Positions 45,335-57,557 of a DNA stretch of 64,000 nt are shown one piece after another. Position numbers and translations under genes: made by a program. This DNA comes from Aphelenchoides besseyi (lineage: Eukaryota; Nematoda; Chromadorea; Rhabditida; Aphelenchoididae). The notes below the pieces were generated by a model. The model ran no database searches. It saw only the letters and a list, made by a program, of their open reading frames with translations, and was not told where the DNA came from. How positions within the stretch are numbered: the first letter of the stretch is position 1; the number at the start of each line of letters is the position of its first letter. Location: positions 6,634,001 through 6,698,000 of the forward strand of contig JAMPIQ010000002.1 of the NCBI GenBank assembly GCA_024699855.1. Reading direction: 5' to 3'.

Positions 45335-45977
45335 ACGGAAACATTTCGCCGACATCTTCCAAAACGTAAACAAAATCAGTGGAAGAAATCGCTTGTTATT
45401 TTGTGTGTTGACGTGATTCGGAGCCAACTTTTCATTTGTAAACGAAGCGATTTATTGCCGCCGTGAGTTCGGAGGTCACGTTTCATTGCACGTTCGACCG
45501 GAAACGTTGTCGACTTGATGGCAAAGGGGGCAATCTTTTGTGGTGTTTTTTCTCCGATCGCCGTCTCCGATTTGCCGCTCTCTATTCGCGTCTTTTGGTC
45601 TTACGAACTCGCTGCCGTTTTGCGCTCGTTGGTGCGTCTCTCCAATTCGTTAACCGCCATCCTTTTGCATTCCCTTCGCAGTAGTTTCGGTGTGTGGTTC
45701 TCTCTGCGCTGCTCTTTTTCACAAACGTCGGCAAAAGCGAGAGGCGAAAGTTGTTCGGATGAAGCTTTCGACTTTTTTCAACGCACACACGCGGTCCTCT
45801 CTTCATTTTTCTCCGTGATCCCGCTGTCGTCGTTTTGTTCCAAACGCGAAACTGCGGTTTTTTGCATGTTAACTTTCGATTTCATTCGGCCATCAGAAGC
45901 TCGTAATAACCATCGATTTCAGGGGAGTGAACAAACGGAACGGCTGGTGCGCGTAATTCAACTTGAATTCAAGAAAA
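45335..45977. other. 5' region of the CCCH zinc-finger gene
   Basis: The region is pyrimidine- and CG-rich and should contain the promoter and 5' UTR of the next gene. An ATCGATTTCAG acceptor lies about 55 nt before its ATG. A 186-codon open frame (45515-46075) crosses the true start in another frame and is not accepted as a gene. Confidence 0.4.
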
Positions 45978-47392
45978 ATGTTCGACAATGGGGCAGCGAT
46001 GATGAGTTTCGGCAGCACCGCACCAACAACTGGAGGAAACTCGTTGCAGAAGGCGTTCATCGCGTCGTGTCGTAATCATGTGGCTCCACAACCACTGGGA
46101 ACGACTCGTCGTTCGACCTACGGCTCCGATTTGAGTGAACAGCAAATTGACATCGCTTATATCTGGAACAACTCGCCGTCAATGATGAACTCCATCGAAG
46201 ACATCTGGAAGTTCAGTCCGTCTACTGGATTCGGCAACGACTTGAATGCCGGAAGTCAAAGCTCGTCATCGCCAGACGAAAAGAACGATCCGATTTTCAG
46301 TCTGGCTTCACAGGTTGGCTTTTTTCAAGTGCATTTTTCTCGTGCGCTTTTTACTCATTACAACGCGTAGACTAAAATGTTGTAAAATATCGATTGGAAA
46401 CGGTTCGCTCACGAGCACGCTGTCTCGTTGCATTCTGTCTTTTAAACTTTGCGACTCTTCTCCCATTTTTGTGTCTGTGTAAATAAGCGTTTGCTGATAA
46501 GTCGTAAAGTTAGCTGGGGGTTGGATTAATAACTCGGTCGCAAACAATTTCGTTCTTCTTCGCAATCAATTTGTTTGCATTTTGTGAGTTTGAGGTCTCG
46601 AATATCCGCAAAAGGGAGCGCTACGATAACTGTCGTCCAATTGACCTTTAAAAATTCATGCAGTCGCGTGCACCGATAAGCAGTATTAACACGTAAAAAG
46701 ATTAAAACAGATTTGATATGAGCATCAGTGCGGATTGTACAACGAGAATTCTGCTCATTGAGATGTTAATCTTCTCAAATACAAGTGGACACAAATAAGC
46801 AATGAAAATTATGGTAACACTGAACAGTTCAAAGGGTTTTTGCTTGCAACTAAAAATCGCTTCTGCTTACGGCGAAGTTCTTCGCTTATGTTTAGTTGCA
46901 TTACGACCTTCAACGCAATAAAAAGCACGCCTTCTAAATTCACGATAAGCCACCAATAAGCGAAATTCTAATGAACTTTTGTTTCAGTTGACTTTCAATA
47001 GCAACAACTTCGATGATTTTACTCGTCCACAACAACCAATGAACAACAACTACGCGGCGAGTGGAATGAACAAGAAGAATTCGCAACAGAATCGTCAGAT
47101 GTCTGCACGTGAAGTCACGAATGATGTCAAAGAGTCGTTGTGCATTGCATTCATTTTGCAACAAAGCTGTGAGATGGGCGACAACTGTTTGTATGCTCAC
47201 AGCATCATGGATATTGGAAAGAAGACTACGGGCGCTCATCGTACGAATTCCAACTCGGTTCTTCAGCACAGTGATTCAGCTGCCAGCGTTCTCGGTGAAA
47301 ACAGTGGCTACATGCCGTCGATCTCGACTACCAACAACATTTGGAACAACGACTACAATTCCGTCAATGAATTTATCCGCTTTCTCAATTAA
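45978..47392 (+). CDS. Single CCCH (TIS11-type) zinc-finger protein, Asn/Ser-rich
   Basis: Two exons, 45978-46313 and 46988-47392, split by an unusually long intron of 674 nt, give 246 aa. Most of the protein is low in complexity (Asn, Ser, Gln, Met). Residues around 160 form one zinc finger, KESLCIAFILQQSCEMGDNC then LYAH, with exact C-x8-C-x5-C-x3-H spacing, the tristetraprolin/POS-1/MEX-5 type that binds AU- or U-rich mRNA. Upstream is a well-ordered-looking block QQIDIAYIWNNSPSMMNSIE. A repeated WNN motif occurs in both halves (YIWNNSP, NIWNNDY). A role in mRNA binding is likely from the finger, but the ortholog is not identified. The 3' UTR is probably long. Confidence 0.75.
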
Positions 47393-48880
47393 ACTTACGG
47401 GTCCATCTTTTCGACTTTACCTCTTCGTCCCTCGACTTCCGCATATCAAAACTATCAGGTTCTTTAGCGACTTCAAGATAACTTTACGGTAATCATCAAG
47501 TCCTATGCTTTCATTTTACATTCTGTTTTGATCACAGTGAAAAATAACATTTAATCTTTCGTATTCGTCCCCAATTTTGTTAAGTTTTGTCCATTCGCAG
47601 AGCAGTTTAGTTGTTAGTTGAATGCAATGTAATCACACATGTTATTCTTCTCTTTTCAATCCTCGGGAATCACAAATCCATGTGTTTTATAATGCAGAAA
47701 GCAAGTCATTAATAATCCATTCGCATCTCACTTACCAAATTCGATCGGATCTCAATCACAGTTCGTGTTTCCATTTCGAATTTTGCGCTTCTCCACCAAC
47801 CATGACATCACGTTTTGTCATCTCTCGATAGCCATAGGTGAATCCGTTCCCTTCACTCATAATAAGTTTGTTGAACGTCAAGTTCTTGCGTTTCTATTTT
47901 GATTGCCATTCATTTTGCCTAAACATATCTTCTTCTGAACGACGTGCAATTAATTTCTTTCTACGCTTCGATTTGGAAGTTTGGTGCATTAATCTCTAAA
48001 CCCAAAAATTTTAATGCAATTTTTGTGCCTTTTTGTGTAATCTAATAGCAACTCTTTCGGCCTCTCTTTCTAACGGTACGTGTCCAAGAAGTTCAAAATA
48101 CGGGGTTCATCTTTTTTCTTCCAAGCAAACCGAATACCAACCAATCAAACGTGTAAATTTTGTTTATTTTCAGTTATTGTAACCAATCACGTTTCCAAAA
48201 TAACCACGCCCCTTTAGCACTCAATGCAGCTTCCTCTAACCATTTACCATAGCAGCTCCACATACATGATGTTGTTGTAGCATTTTAATTGTAATAAAAT
48301 AGCTGTTAAAATTACTTTCTGTACGACAACAATTTTTTGTGTTTTTGACGCAAACAACGAACTTTTGGTTCCAACTGTTCCACGACACACAAGAGCTACT
48401 TGTTTGTACGAACTGATTCGAAGACTTGACATTTGAGTTTGATAAGTTTACTTCAACAGTTATAAGCCCAAAAGCTGCCACGAATAGAAAACGAAGGGGC
48501 GCAGAGTTAGTGGATTAATTGAAATATGGTTCTGATAGACCGCTCGGACATACGAAAACTATGATGTAGAATCAAAACTTAAATTCAACCCGCGAGGAGT
48601 AGAGAGAAATACAGAAGTTCGAACGTTGCGAACTTATTCGAGTTCCTTCAGAAATTGTCCAGCGTATTTGTTTACATTAGATTTAAATTATACAACAACA
48701 TGTACGAATATACTAAATTCTGCACAATTGGTAGGACGAGGAACAACATTCATAAGAAGTTCTGGACGGAAGAACAGAAAATGCATGAAAATAGAATGTT
48801 TGGGGGAATAGCTAAAGCGAAATTAAGATTACGAACAGTCAAAAGTGGGCAAACACTAGCATTTCAAATAGAACAGAAGA
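47393..48880. other. Convergent region: 3' UTR of the CCCH gene and of reticulon
   Basis: About 1.5 kb is AT-rich with no coding frame. A TGTAAATT (Pumilio-like) word occurs at about 48150 if this is part of the CCCH 3' UTR. An 8-bp-scale hairpin or RNA gene was not seen. Confidence 0.5.
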
Positions 48881-51800
48881 TTATTGGTCCTTTTTCTCTT
48901 CCTTCTCCACCGCTTTAAGTTGCGGAATCTTGTCTTGAACGATTTGATGAACCTTGTCGACGTTCTCACGAGCCAATTGAATGTATTGGTCAATTGGTTC
49001 TTGGTACAACTCGTAGACCTTTGGCAGAGTGAACAATCCGAGAACGACTAAACACAATTAATAATCTCAACGAATTTGATAATGTAAACTTACAAAGAGT
49101 CAAAAGTGTAACACCCGAAAACCACGCTCCAACATAAGTCAAAGTCCAAAGGAAAACTCCAAACTAAACAAACAATTTAGACGACGTAAATTCGAATTTT
49201 TTACCTTGATTGAATCGAAAAGATTCTCGACGAGGAACAAATGTCGCAAATGAACAGCCAGATTTTGAGCGTGTTGAACCAAAACATCCGCTTGAGCATG
49301 AACTTTCTCTTGTGGAACTGAGATCTCCGGTTCGAGGTAGGGCTTGAAGGGGTTGCTTCCATCGGTCTTCTTGACTTGTCCTTCAACGGCACGATAGACG
49401 CGGAATCCAACGGTACCACCAAGAACGAGCAACGAAACCCAGGCGACGAGTGAGATGAACGAGAACTTGGCAAAGAGAATCAGAGCCAACAAGCTGGCGG
49501 CCAATGCCGCGGCACTCTTCTTCGGATCTCGCCAGTGCAGAATTTCCAACACTAAAGCAAATTCAAATTAAGTTGCTTAAAAGCTAAACCAGTTTTCGAT
49601 GGCAATCATTAAAAGCTCTATACTGCGTACCTTTGCCGGGAAAATCTTTTGCTGGTTCATAGTTTGATTCGCGATAATATTGACGACGAGACGCTTTGCC
49701 CATTTTTGTTCCTACCAACTATAAAATGTTTTGATATGCAATAGACAGAAAAGCTGAATCTCGCCGACCGAAATGACCCACGACCCCCCTCAAAAGGTGT
49801 TCGACCAAAGTTCGCGCGTTGCACACAAATAAAAGAGATCGCAGAAAACGGAGTACAAGACGGTACGCGATGGAAATCCGTCGTTGTTTCTTCGCTTTCA
49901 ATGAGTTAAGAGCCAAATCTTCACAATAAGACCGCGTTATATAGAATGCGAATATCTTTGTAAAACCAATTATAAATCTATGCTTTTTAAGATCTCTCAT
50001 AAGTCGCTGCAAACATCTAATCGGCTTCTTGAACATTTTGTTTAAAAACTAATAAGCAAAAGTGCTGGAACAAAAGTTTTACAAACAAATTAATCGAGAT
50101 TCAAACGTTAAACGAATCAACAAACGATCTAAACACTGAATACCAACGACCCTAACAACAGCAATGTGCAGTTCGGAGAAGCGGACGGCTTTCACGTCAG
50201 CCCTTCAGTCTAAAACTGCACCTCGTCGTTCCTGTGGCTACGCCGTCTCTTGAAAATGGAAGACAAACAAGTGAGAATTTTGTTTGGATCACCATTTAAT
50301 ACGAAGTGCAGCATTTCGAGTGTTTGGGTCCGTTTTATCAGATTACACGACCAAAAGCATCTGTCAATCATAAACCAATAAAGTACTGCAGGTGATTATA
50401 AAACTTATATGAACAAAGACAATTCCGTCTGTCTTAAAATGAAGCGTATCGTAAAGCATATAAAAAACATTTGGATTTCATGAACTCATTGGATGTAAAG
50501 AAAATGGGTCAGTTACCGCCAATTTTAAAATCCAATTAATAATCTAATTTATCAAACTTATGAATACCGTCCACTTCAATGTTCAGTCAACGTCGAACCC
50601 GACTGCTCGGTGACTGAATGAAAAAACCGAGTTCTTCTACAAACTGCTGCAATAACCTTCGACGGCAAACTCAAAGTTCGGCCTTGACCAGCAGCCTCGC
50701 GTTCCAATGCGGTAGAAACGAATACTCATTTTCTGATCTTTTTTGGGCAGAAAGCAGTTTTGATACACAACGGATAGTTTTTTGTTGTTATTTACTTACC
50801 TTCTTTCTGGTCCTTGATGCTCCACATAACCATTTCACCCAAAGTATAAGCCGTTAATCCGAGTGATGCGAACAACGACACGTAAGAACCCAACGTGTAC
50901 GTGATTCGAATGAGCAACGAAAACAAGCTGCCGACAGCTCGTCCAAGTATTCCGAATTTGGACATTTTGTTCGAACTTTACAAAGAATTTGCAAACTGTT
51001 CTGTTAAAAGGAACGATTGTTAACGATTTTGCAATCAAACGCGTACTTTAAACGAACAGCGCGAATCGAAACTTAAGGTGAACTGATGAGACGGAACAAC
51101 AAGCTGCGGAAATAGGAGGAACGGTCAGAAGAAGTTGTAAACACGACTTGACTAATGCGGAGACGATAGAAAGTTCGCTCTCTGATAACAAGAACAGTTG
51201 TTTTGAGCAGCGGGAAATCAGCGGAAAAGCTGCTGATTTCTCGACGTGAACATTCTGTTTTTTCAATTTGCGCAATCAGAGTCACTTTCTCAAAACCCAC
51301 TGGTTGCATTTCGAGAGCACGCAAAGTTCATAGAATGTCGGGAATCTGTGCGAGAAGAACAATCGAACTGATGGAAAGATCGGGACCCAAAATCACAGAA
51401 AGCCGACGCTTGCGCCCTTTCAACCGAAATCTTTTCGTTGGTAGTGATTAGCAGACGAGCGTTTCAAAATCCAAGTTCCTTGTTTTTTTTGCATGAATCA
51501 AAAAAGAAGTGAATTGATTCGTTAAAAAAGATTTCGAAAAGACGGTTGCGTCAAATGTAGTGAATCAACCAGACGTTTCAGTTGGAAATTCTCATAAACA
51601 ATTGGACGACTATTTTTCAAAATTTTTGGACGTTGATAAAGAGGCGCCAGACAACGTTTTGAAATACGATCAGTGCGTGAAAACGATTCCCAACGATAAC
51701 AAACCGCAGAAACGAATCCCTTTGCCAGAAAAAGCGGAGCTTTTTTACAGAGATTGAAAGAAATGCGCGTCTGCTCACTCTTCGACATGTGATTTTCCCG

Positions 51801-54800
51801 CTCAAAGTGCGCAACGAACAGACCAAAAAGAGCGTCGATGTTGCAGGACGTTCGAACGACGCTCCTCAACTCCGTTCCAAGGGCCGCAAAAAGACATTGA
51901 GAGCTTGTAAAAAAACATCCATTCGACCGCGATGATTCCCACCGTTGGGTGGACAGAAAAAGGAGGTTCACGTACATGTAAGACGCAGCAATTCGCAAAA
52001 TCTTATGAAGCTTCGGTTTTTAAAGCAAAACACTTTTTGTGTGTGATTACAAACGTCCAGAAAAATGGGCAAATCGATACAAAATCGAAAGGCCGATGGA
52101 GGGGGAATAACGCGGCGGTAGAAGTACCGAGTCAAGTGCATCATGAGCAGAAGCGGGCGAGATCGCGTAAAAGTCACGTGCATACAAAGTCGAATTATGA
52201 CGAGAGGGCGGTCACGGTAACAGTACAAAATCAAGAGTTAATACGCAGCGTGTTCTATTTTTGGAAGACAGAAAAATAAATGAAGCGCATTTTCAAACGA
52301 CCGCATTTTCTTTATTGTACATTTTTTTGTTAAGAATCCAAAAGACTCCGAAACGTCTGCAACGGTTTCCTTCATTTTTCAAGTGAAATTGGCATTCGTC
52401 CAACAGACGCACAGCTCCACGATGAGCCACACGGTCATTGCACACAAAGCCGGAGGCTAATCTTGCGCGAATGTCAAACCGAAAAGCGGGCATCCAAAGG
52501 GCGCGCAGTCCATTTTACGCAAACGCATTTCGGAGTGGCCAATGGATTGAAAGAATGCAGCGCTCTAATTGCAAAAGCACTTTCCGTCTTTTGAGCAAGT
52601 AAATGGCTTTAAATAATGGAATCAGAAGCCGTAGACTCCACTTCCAAAAAACAACTATTTTGGATTCCCAGCATCGGGAAACAGCATCTTTTTCCGACGC
52701 TTATAGCTCGTTGTTTCCGTTGACTTTGCGGTGATTGAGCTCATCAAAACAACGATTGAAATGAGCAGAAAAGCAAAGTGGCAACATCGTCAGCTGACCA
52801 ACTCGCTTTTGGCGCCCCATAAGAAGAAACAAAATGGCCACCGCTCGGGCCAAAGAAACGAAATGTGCGCGCCGTCCAAAAGTGTAGTCAGGACAGCGAA
52901 CTCGAATGCAGTTCGCATGAAAGTACGCACCACAGTATTTGTGCGAATTTTGTTGGCCCATGGCCAAACTGCATCGATTTTGCGCGCCACGGATGCCCAC
53001 GGCCCAAAGCAAAGTTGGAGATGTCAAGTTTGTGCAGTACGATGGCGGAAATAAACCGCTCGCCTTGAAAATCTCAACATGAGGACTATTAACAGTAACC
53101 CAGAAGTTGCGAACTGCAATTACAAAGCTGTGATTATCGTTTGTTGTACTTGTAAAACCAAACAATGTTCTCGCTCATTCGATCACAGAACCTGATTAGC
53201 TTTTCAACGAAAATTGCGACACCTAACGTACGATTTGTGTTGAGATTTCGTTCAAATGTTGAAACCCATAATTTTAAATCAATGTGAACAATTTGCTCGG
53301 CAATTACAACTCTTCTTTTGTTGTTAGTACTTTGCACATTTTTTGTTTAATCTATTCAAACCAAATTTCATTCTAATAATTGCCATCAAAGTTTTCAATC
53401 GAAACCCACCTCCCGGATGAACGTTTTTGAAATCAATCCAAGCACGACTGTTGCCACGTTTCAAGATGGATGGCAAACCGTGTTCAGAACTACGATGCGA
53501 AACTAAATGAAACTAAACAGTGAAACGAATGTGTAAGATACCGTGTGGAGGTGGTCCAAGATCGATTGACTGCGGTTTCGGACCACTAACATCGTCCAAT
53601 TCTTTTGGTGGTGTTGGCCTAAATGAAAGATAAACATCGCGAAACTTGAAACTCACGGCCGTGGAGTATCTTCGATTTCGTGCGTTTGATGTGAAGTGTT
53701 CGAGGATCCACCAGCAGCGGCCAACGGAATCGTGAGCGGGCCGTCGCGTTCGTAAGTCGTTAATTCGGGTGATAGGTCACGCATTCCGCTAGAAACGGAC
53801 TCAGATGGCGGAATTCCTTCTTCTTTTGGACTTCGAAGCTCACCAATCGTATCGGAATCGGCGGACGGCGAGTTCTGGTCGTCAGCTGCCGATGAATCCA
53901 ACAAGTGGGAACCAATCTCAGCGGCCTGTTGTGGCGACGAATTGACAGCAAATTCGCCCAAAAGCTCTTCGATCTTATGATGAGAATCCTTGACTGCGTC
54001 GCGAATGTTATCCTCTGAAATGGTCGAAATTATTCATGAGCAGTATCACCCGATTTATCAGCTCAATAACGCTCATTTGTGGGAACGTCGGGAGTCCGAA
54101 GACTCGAATATCGCAATTTTTATCTTCGGACGTTCGCATATTCTCTGAGAAATTGGATTACGTCTAACACGCTCGTGAAATTGCGTGCATTAAAATCGAT
54201 GTGCTCGTCGACTTCACAAACTCGAGAATAAGCGCGGTACTTAACAATACAAGCGACTGCTTTACGTTGCAGTTTCTGCGTATTCAACGGCTTCTGGACG
54301 AGAAAGAAGGTCCATGAAAGCATTTTTGGAATGCAAGAGAATTGTAAGTCAACGGTCATCTCATAAGACGAACTCGACCTCAAAAGTTTAAGAAAACTCT
54401 GTGGACCGAACACGAGAAAGCGATTTGCTTGTGCACGAGGTTGTCCCCTTTTTCTATCCGTTTGTGCTCAACGGTCGCTGCCAGTAAACGCAGTTGTTTT
54501 CCCAGTTGATCTGAAGAAAAAAGCGGATAGAGCAGATCTTCGAAGAAAACTTTTGAGTACGACGAAGAACATTGCGGTCAGCTGAGAACTCCGAGAGTCA
54601 AAGCGTATGCGAACAACCAAAGTATTGGCAGATAAGTAATTATTATCTATTGGTTTTAAAATTCGTTAAAAGAACTTGAAACATTTACAACCAACGATCT
54701 TCAGATCTATAACCGAAAAACAATTTTTGGGTCAAAAATACTTCTCAGTTGAATCTTGTGGTTGATTCATTTGTTATTTGCAACCTTTGTGAATCAGCGG

Positions 54801-57557
54801 TTATTGACGCTCATGTTTGTTTAGAATATTTTCGAAATGTGATGCCCGCTTTTTGAACTCAAAATTTTTTTGAAACTCACCGACATCATGACGTTCAGCG
54901 TCCTGTTTCTTCTCTTTCATGTCGAGCGGTAACTCCTGATGAGGTTTGGTCGTCTCTTCGGTCAACGGAGTGTGATGCGTACGAACGATAGTGTCTTCTC
55001 CGGCGTAGTCTTTTACTTCAGTTGGAGGAGTCGGTTCGTGATGTACTGGAGGAGGAGTTGGTTTACGTGGCTCGTCGTTGTGGTGTTTTGGTTCGGGAGT
55101 TGGAGATTTGCGTGGTTGTTCGGGTGAATGAGCACGTTGATGTTCATCGTGTTTCTTTGCATCGGTGTGCTCAGTCGTCTTCTCATGCGTATCATCGTGA
55201 TGATCGGTCTGTTCAGTCTTCTTCTCAGCCACTTCTTCGTGTTTCGGCGGTTGTTCCAACTTCTTTTCTTCAACAGTCTCCAACGGCCCGTGACGATTCG
55301 CTTTTGCTAACGGATCGAATTCGTCCAAAATAGCGTCTTCTTCGTGTCGTCCAATCGGATGAGAAGCGGCATCGCCCGCATTCTCCGGAACGTACAAATC
55401 GCGTTCGTCCATTTGATGCTGATCGAACTGAAAAGACGACAATAAGAATCAGGATGAATCTTTCGAAATGGCAATTAGCTGAACGTAAATTAGCTTATTC
55501 AACCAATTGGCTGACACGTAATGAAGAATAATTTCTGGCGAGATTGATCGCTCAAGTAGTGAGTGAACCGGAGAGTAATTTTGCAGCGCGTGTTGGATTC
55601 CCGATCGAATTTTTCGTCAACTGCTCTCAATTTGATTGAAATTCATGCGCTCTGCTCATGAGGTTGAAGAAGCGCGGCGTTGAATTCGCACCCAAATGTT
55701 GCCCGGACAACTGCTCTCAGAGCGGAAAGACTTCGCGGCCTGCGGCCAAAAATGGGACTATAGAATACGGAAAAGACGATAGTGGAACATCACAAAACAA
55801 GCAAATTTTGAGACAGAAACATGAATGATCAGAAAAACAAGATAAGTCGCGAGAGATTGAAGTGCGTAGTGAAAAAACTCGGTGTTCACAAGTGGTATTT
55901 TGTTAAATTTGGAGAAAATGCTTCGGAAGTCGTAAACGAGCCTTCAAACAATGGCCAATTTAAGACTTCGGCTCGTACTTCGTCTCAACTCCGAACAAAA
56001 GCGGGAGAATGCAACTCGATGTTGTCCTTTCAGATTAGAACCTTGAGGCAATTTCCATGTCCATCCGCTATGCTTGGGAAGGAAAAGACCACACGATTTC
56101 TAAACGTGAGCAATAACCTTTTAATGAGCCCCACGGAAAGCTCAAAAGTGAACGAAAACAGATTATTCATCAAAAACATTTGTTCCGATAACAGTCACTA
56201 CGAAATAAACAAACTGCCTTCTCTCGGCTCAAAAGTACCAGAAAAGAGAACAACAATTCAATTGCGCGTCATCAACGAACGCTGTGGACGAGCACTGTCT
56301 GCGGAAGAAAGTGAGTCCAAACAGAAAGAGAACTCTCGACTACTCTCTTCGATCGCTTTTTGAACGGATGGTGAGAGCGTGTTTGGTGGTGTTTCGAAAG
56401 TCGCTTTAAATGGAAAACAAAAAATACCTACGCACAAAACTATTCACGTACATTCTCTCGCTGTTTCAAGACGCAAATAATACTCACGCACGAGACTGGA
56501 GGTCAGTAACGAGCTGTTCATTTGAAAGTCCCAAAGAACCTTTGAGATGCCGCGAATCGGTTGTCTTCTCGACATAGACAGCAACTTCGCTCGCAGAATC
56601 AAACTTATCGTCAACTTCCAATCCGCAGTCCCGTAAATCAACGTTTTTCTGCATCAGCGTTTCGGTTTCGCAATTCGTGATTATACGACGCAGCAACACG
56701 TAAATTTCACAACTGCAGACGTAAAGTCAAATTGAAGTGGAGCAAAACTTTAAAACGACCAGTGTTCCTTCAACTGAAGTCAAGACTCTCTCATCACCAG
56801 CAACTGCTTTAGAGCGAAGAGAACGAAATGCCGTTGGCCCGTCAATTTGCCCATTTCTTTCACCCGAATCTCATGAAATGGCGTTGTTCGAGAAGTCGGC
56901 AAAACAATCGTCTCTTCTGTTTTCAATACTCTCTAACAGTTTAAGGGAAAACGTTTGAAACGGAAAGCCGAGACTGTTTATGGACCTTATGCGAACTAAA
57001 AGCTACGACTTTAAACGCTTTTGAGTGCAAAGATCATCAAATTACAAGAAAAGACGTTCGGCTTGTTCATGAGCGTTGATCTACATAAACGTCTTCAAGA
57101 AGTATGAGATAGATTCTATATACTGCGCAATCACTTCCAAGACTTCTGAGCAAGAAATAAGATGAAAACAGTAAAACGTAAAAGAATGAAGAAACGTGTC
57201 GAGACGAGTAAACTCAAAGGTTAGGGCAGAGAGGCACATATTCAAGCGCGAGTTATTTGGCCACTTACTCGACTGCCTTGTAAAGCAGAAGCAAATGCTC
57301 CAGTGACAAGATCATCGGCCAATCCATCGGCCAAGAAATTTGCGCTTTTCAATTCTTCATCATCGAACTTAACGTATTCATTCGATGAGGATTCGCTCGA
57401 TTCCGACGGAGCACCGTGAGTTGGTCCCGTTTGTAAGTTGCTTGCATTGGTTTGAGTCTAAAATTTTCCGTAAGATGCACATTGTTGGCGTACGCAAACT
57501 TACTTGCTCATTAACTACGGAATCAAAATTCACATCGTTGGTGTCGTGAGAATCCAT
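48881..57557 (-). CDS. RTN: Reticulon, ER membrane-shaping protein, with at least three alternative first exons
   Basis: The long form uses 57504-57557, 57269-57457, 54881-55427, 53657-54014, 53542-53618, 53410-53502, 49205-49551, 49094-49163 and 48881-49047, giving about 633 aa with every phase closing. Two short forms start at 50966 (exon 50801-50966, 249 aa) and at 49703 (exon 49631-49703, 218 aa). All three first-exon sets end in phase 1 and join the reticulon homology domain VLEILHWRDPKKSAAALAAS. That domain has two long membrane hairpins around a loop (NPFKPYLEPEISVPQEKVHA) and ends with an acidic/Lys tail, without a clear KKxx signal. Reticulons insert as hairpins and curve ER tubules. 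The long N-terminus is acidic and Pro/His-rich (a KSPTPEPKHHNDEPRKPTPP-type segment), as in nematode and vertebrate long isoforms. Confidence 0.93.
50967..53409 (-). promoter_or_regulatory. Large reticulon intron upstream of an internal first exon
   Basis: The region between the long-form exon at 53410 and the internal first exon ending at 50966 should hold the internal promoter. A CG-rich island lies at about 52490-53060 and includes the near-palindrome TTGGCCCATGGCCAA. No exon was recognised. The promoter role is inferred from the alternative first exon. Confidence 0.4.

Noticed and set aside
45515..46075. A 186-codon frame across the start of the CCCH gene
   Set aside because: It runs through the true ATG in another frame and gives a Ser/Phe/Arg-rich sequence typical of out-of-frame reading.
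55821..56363. A 180-codon frame inside a reticulon intron (+)
   Set aside because: Lys/Ser/Asn-rich with no domain, and on the opposite strand within an intron without a clear transcription unit of its own.
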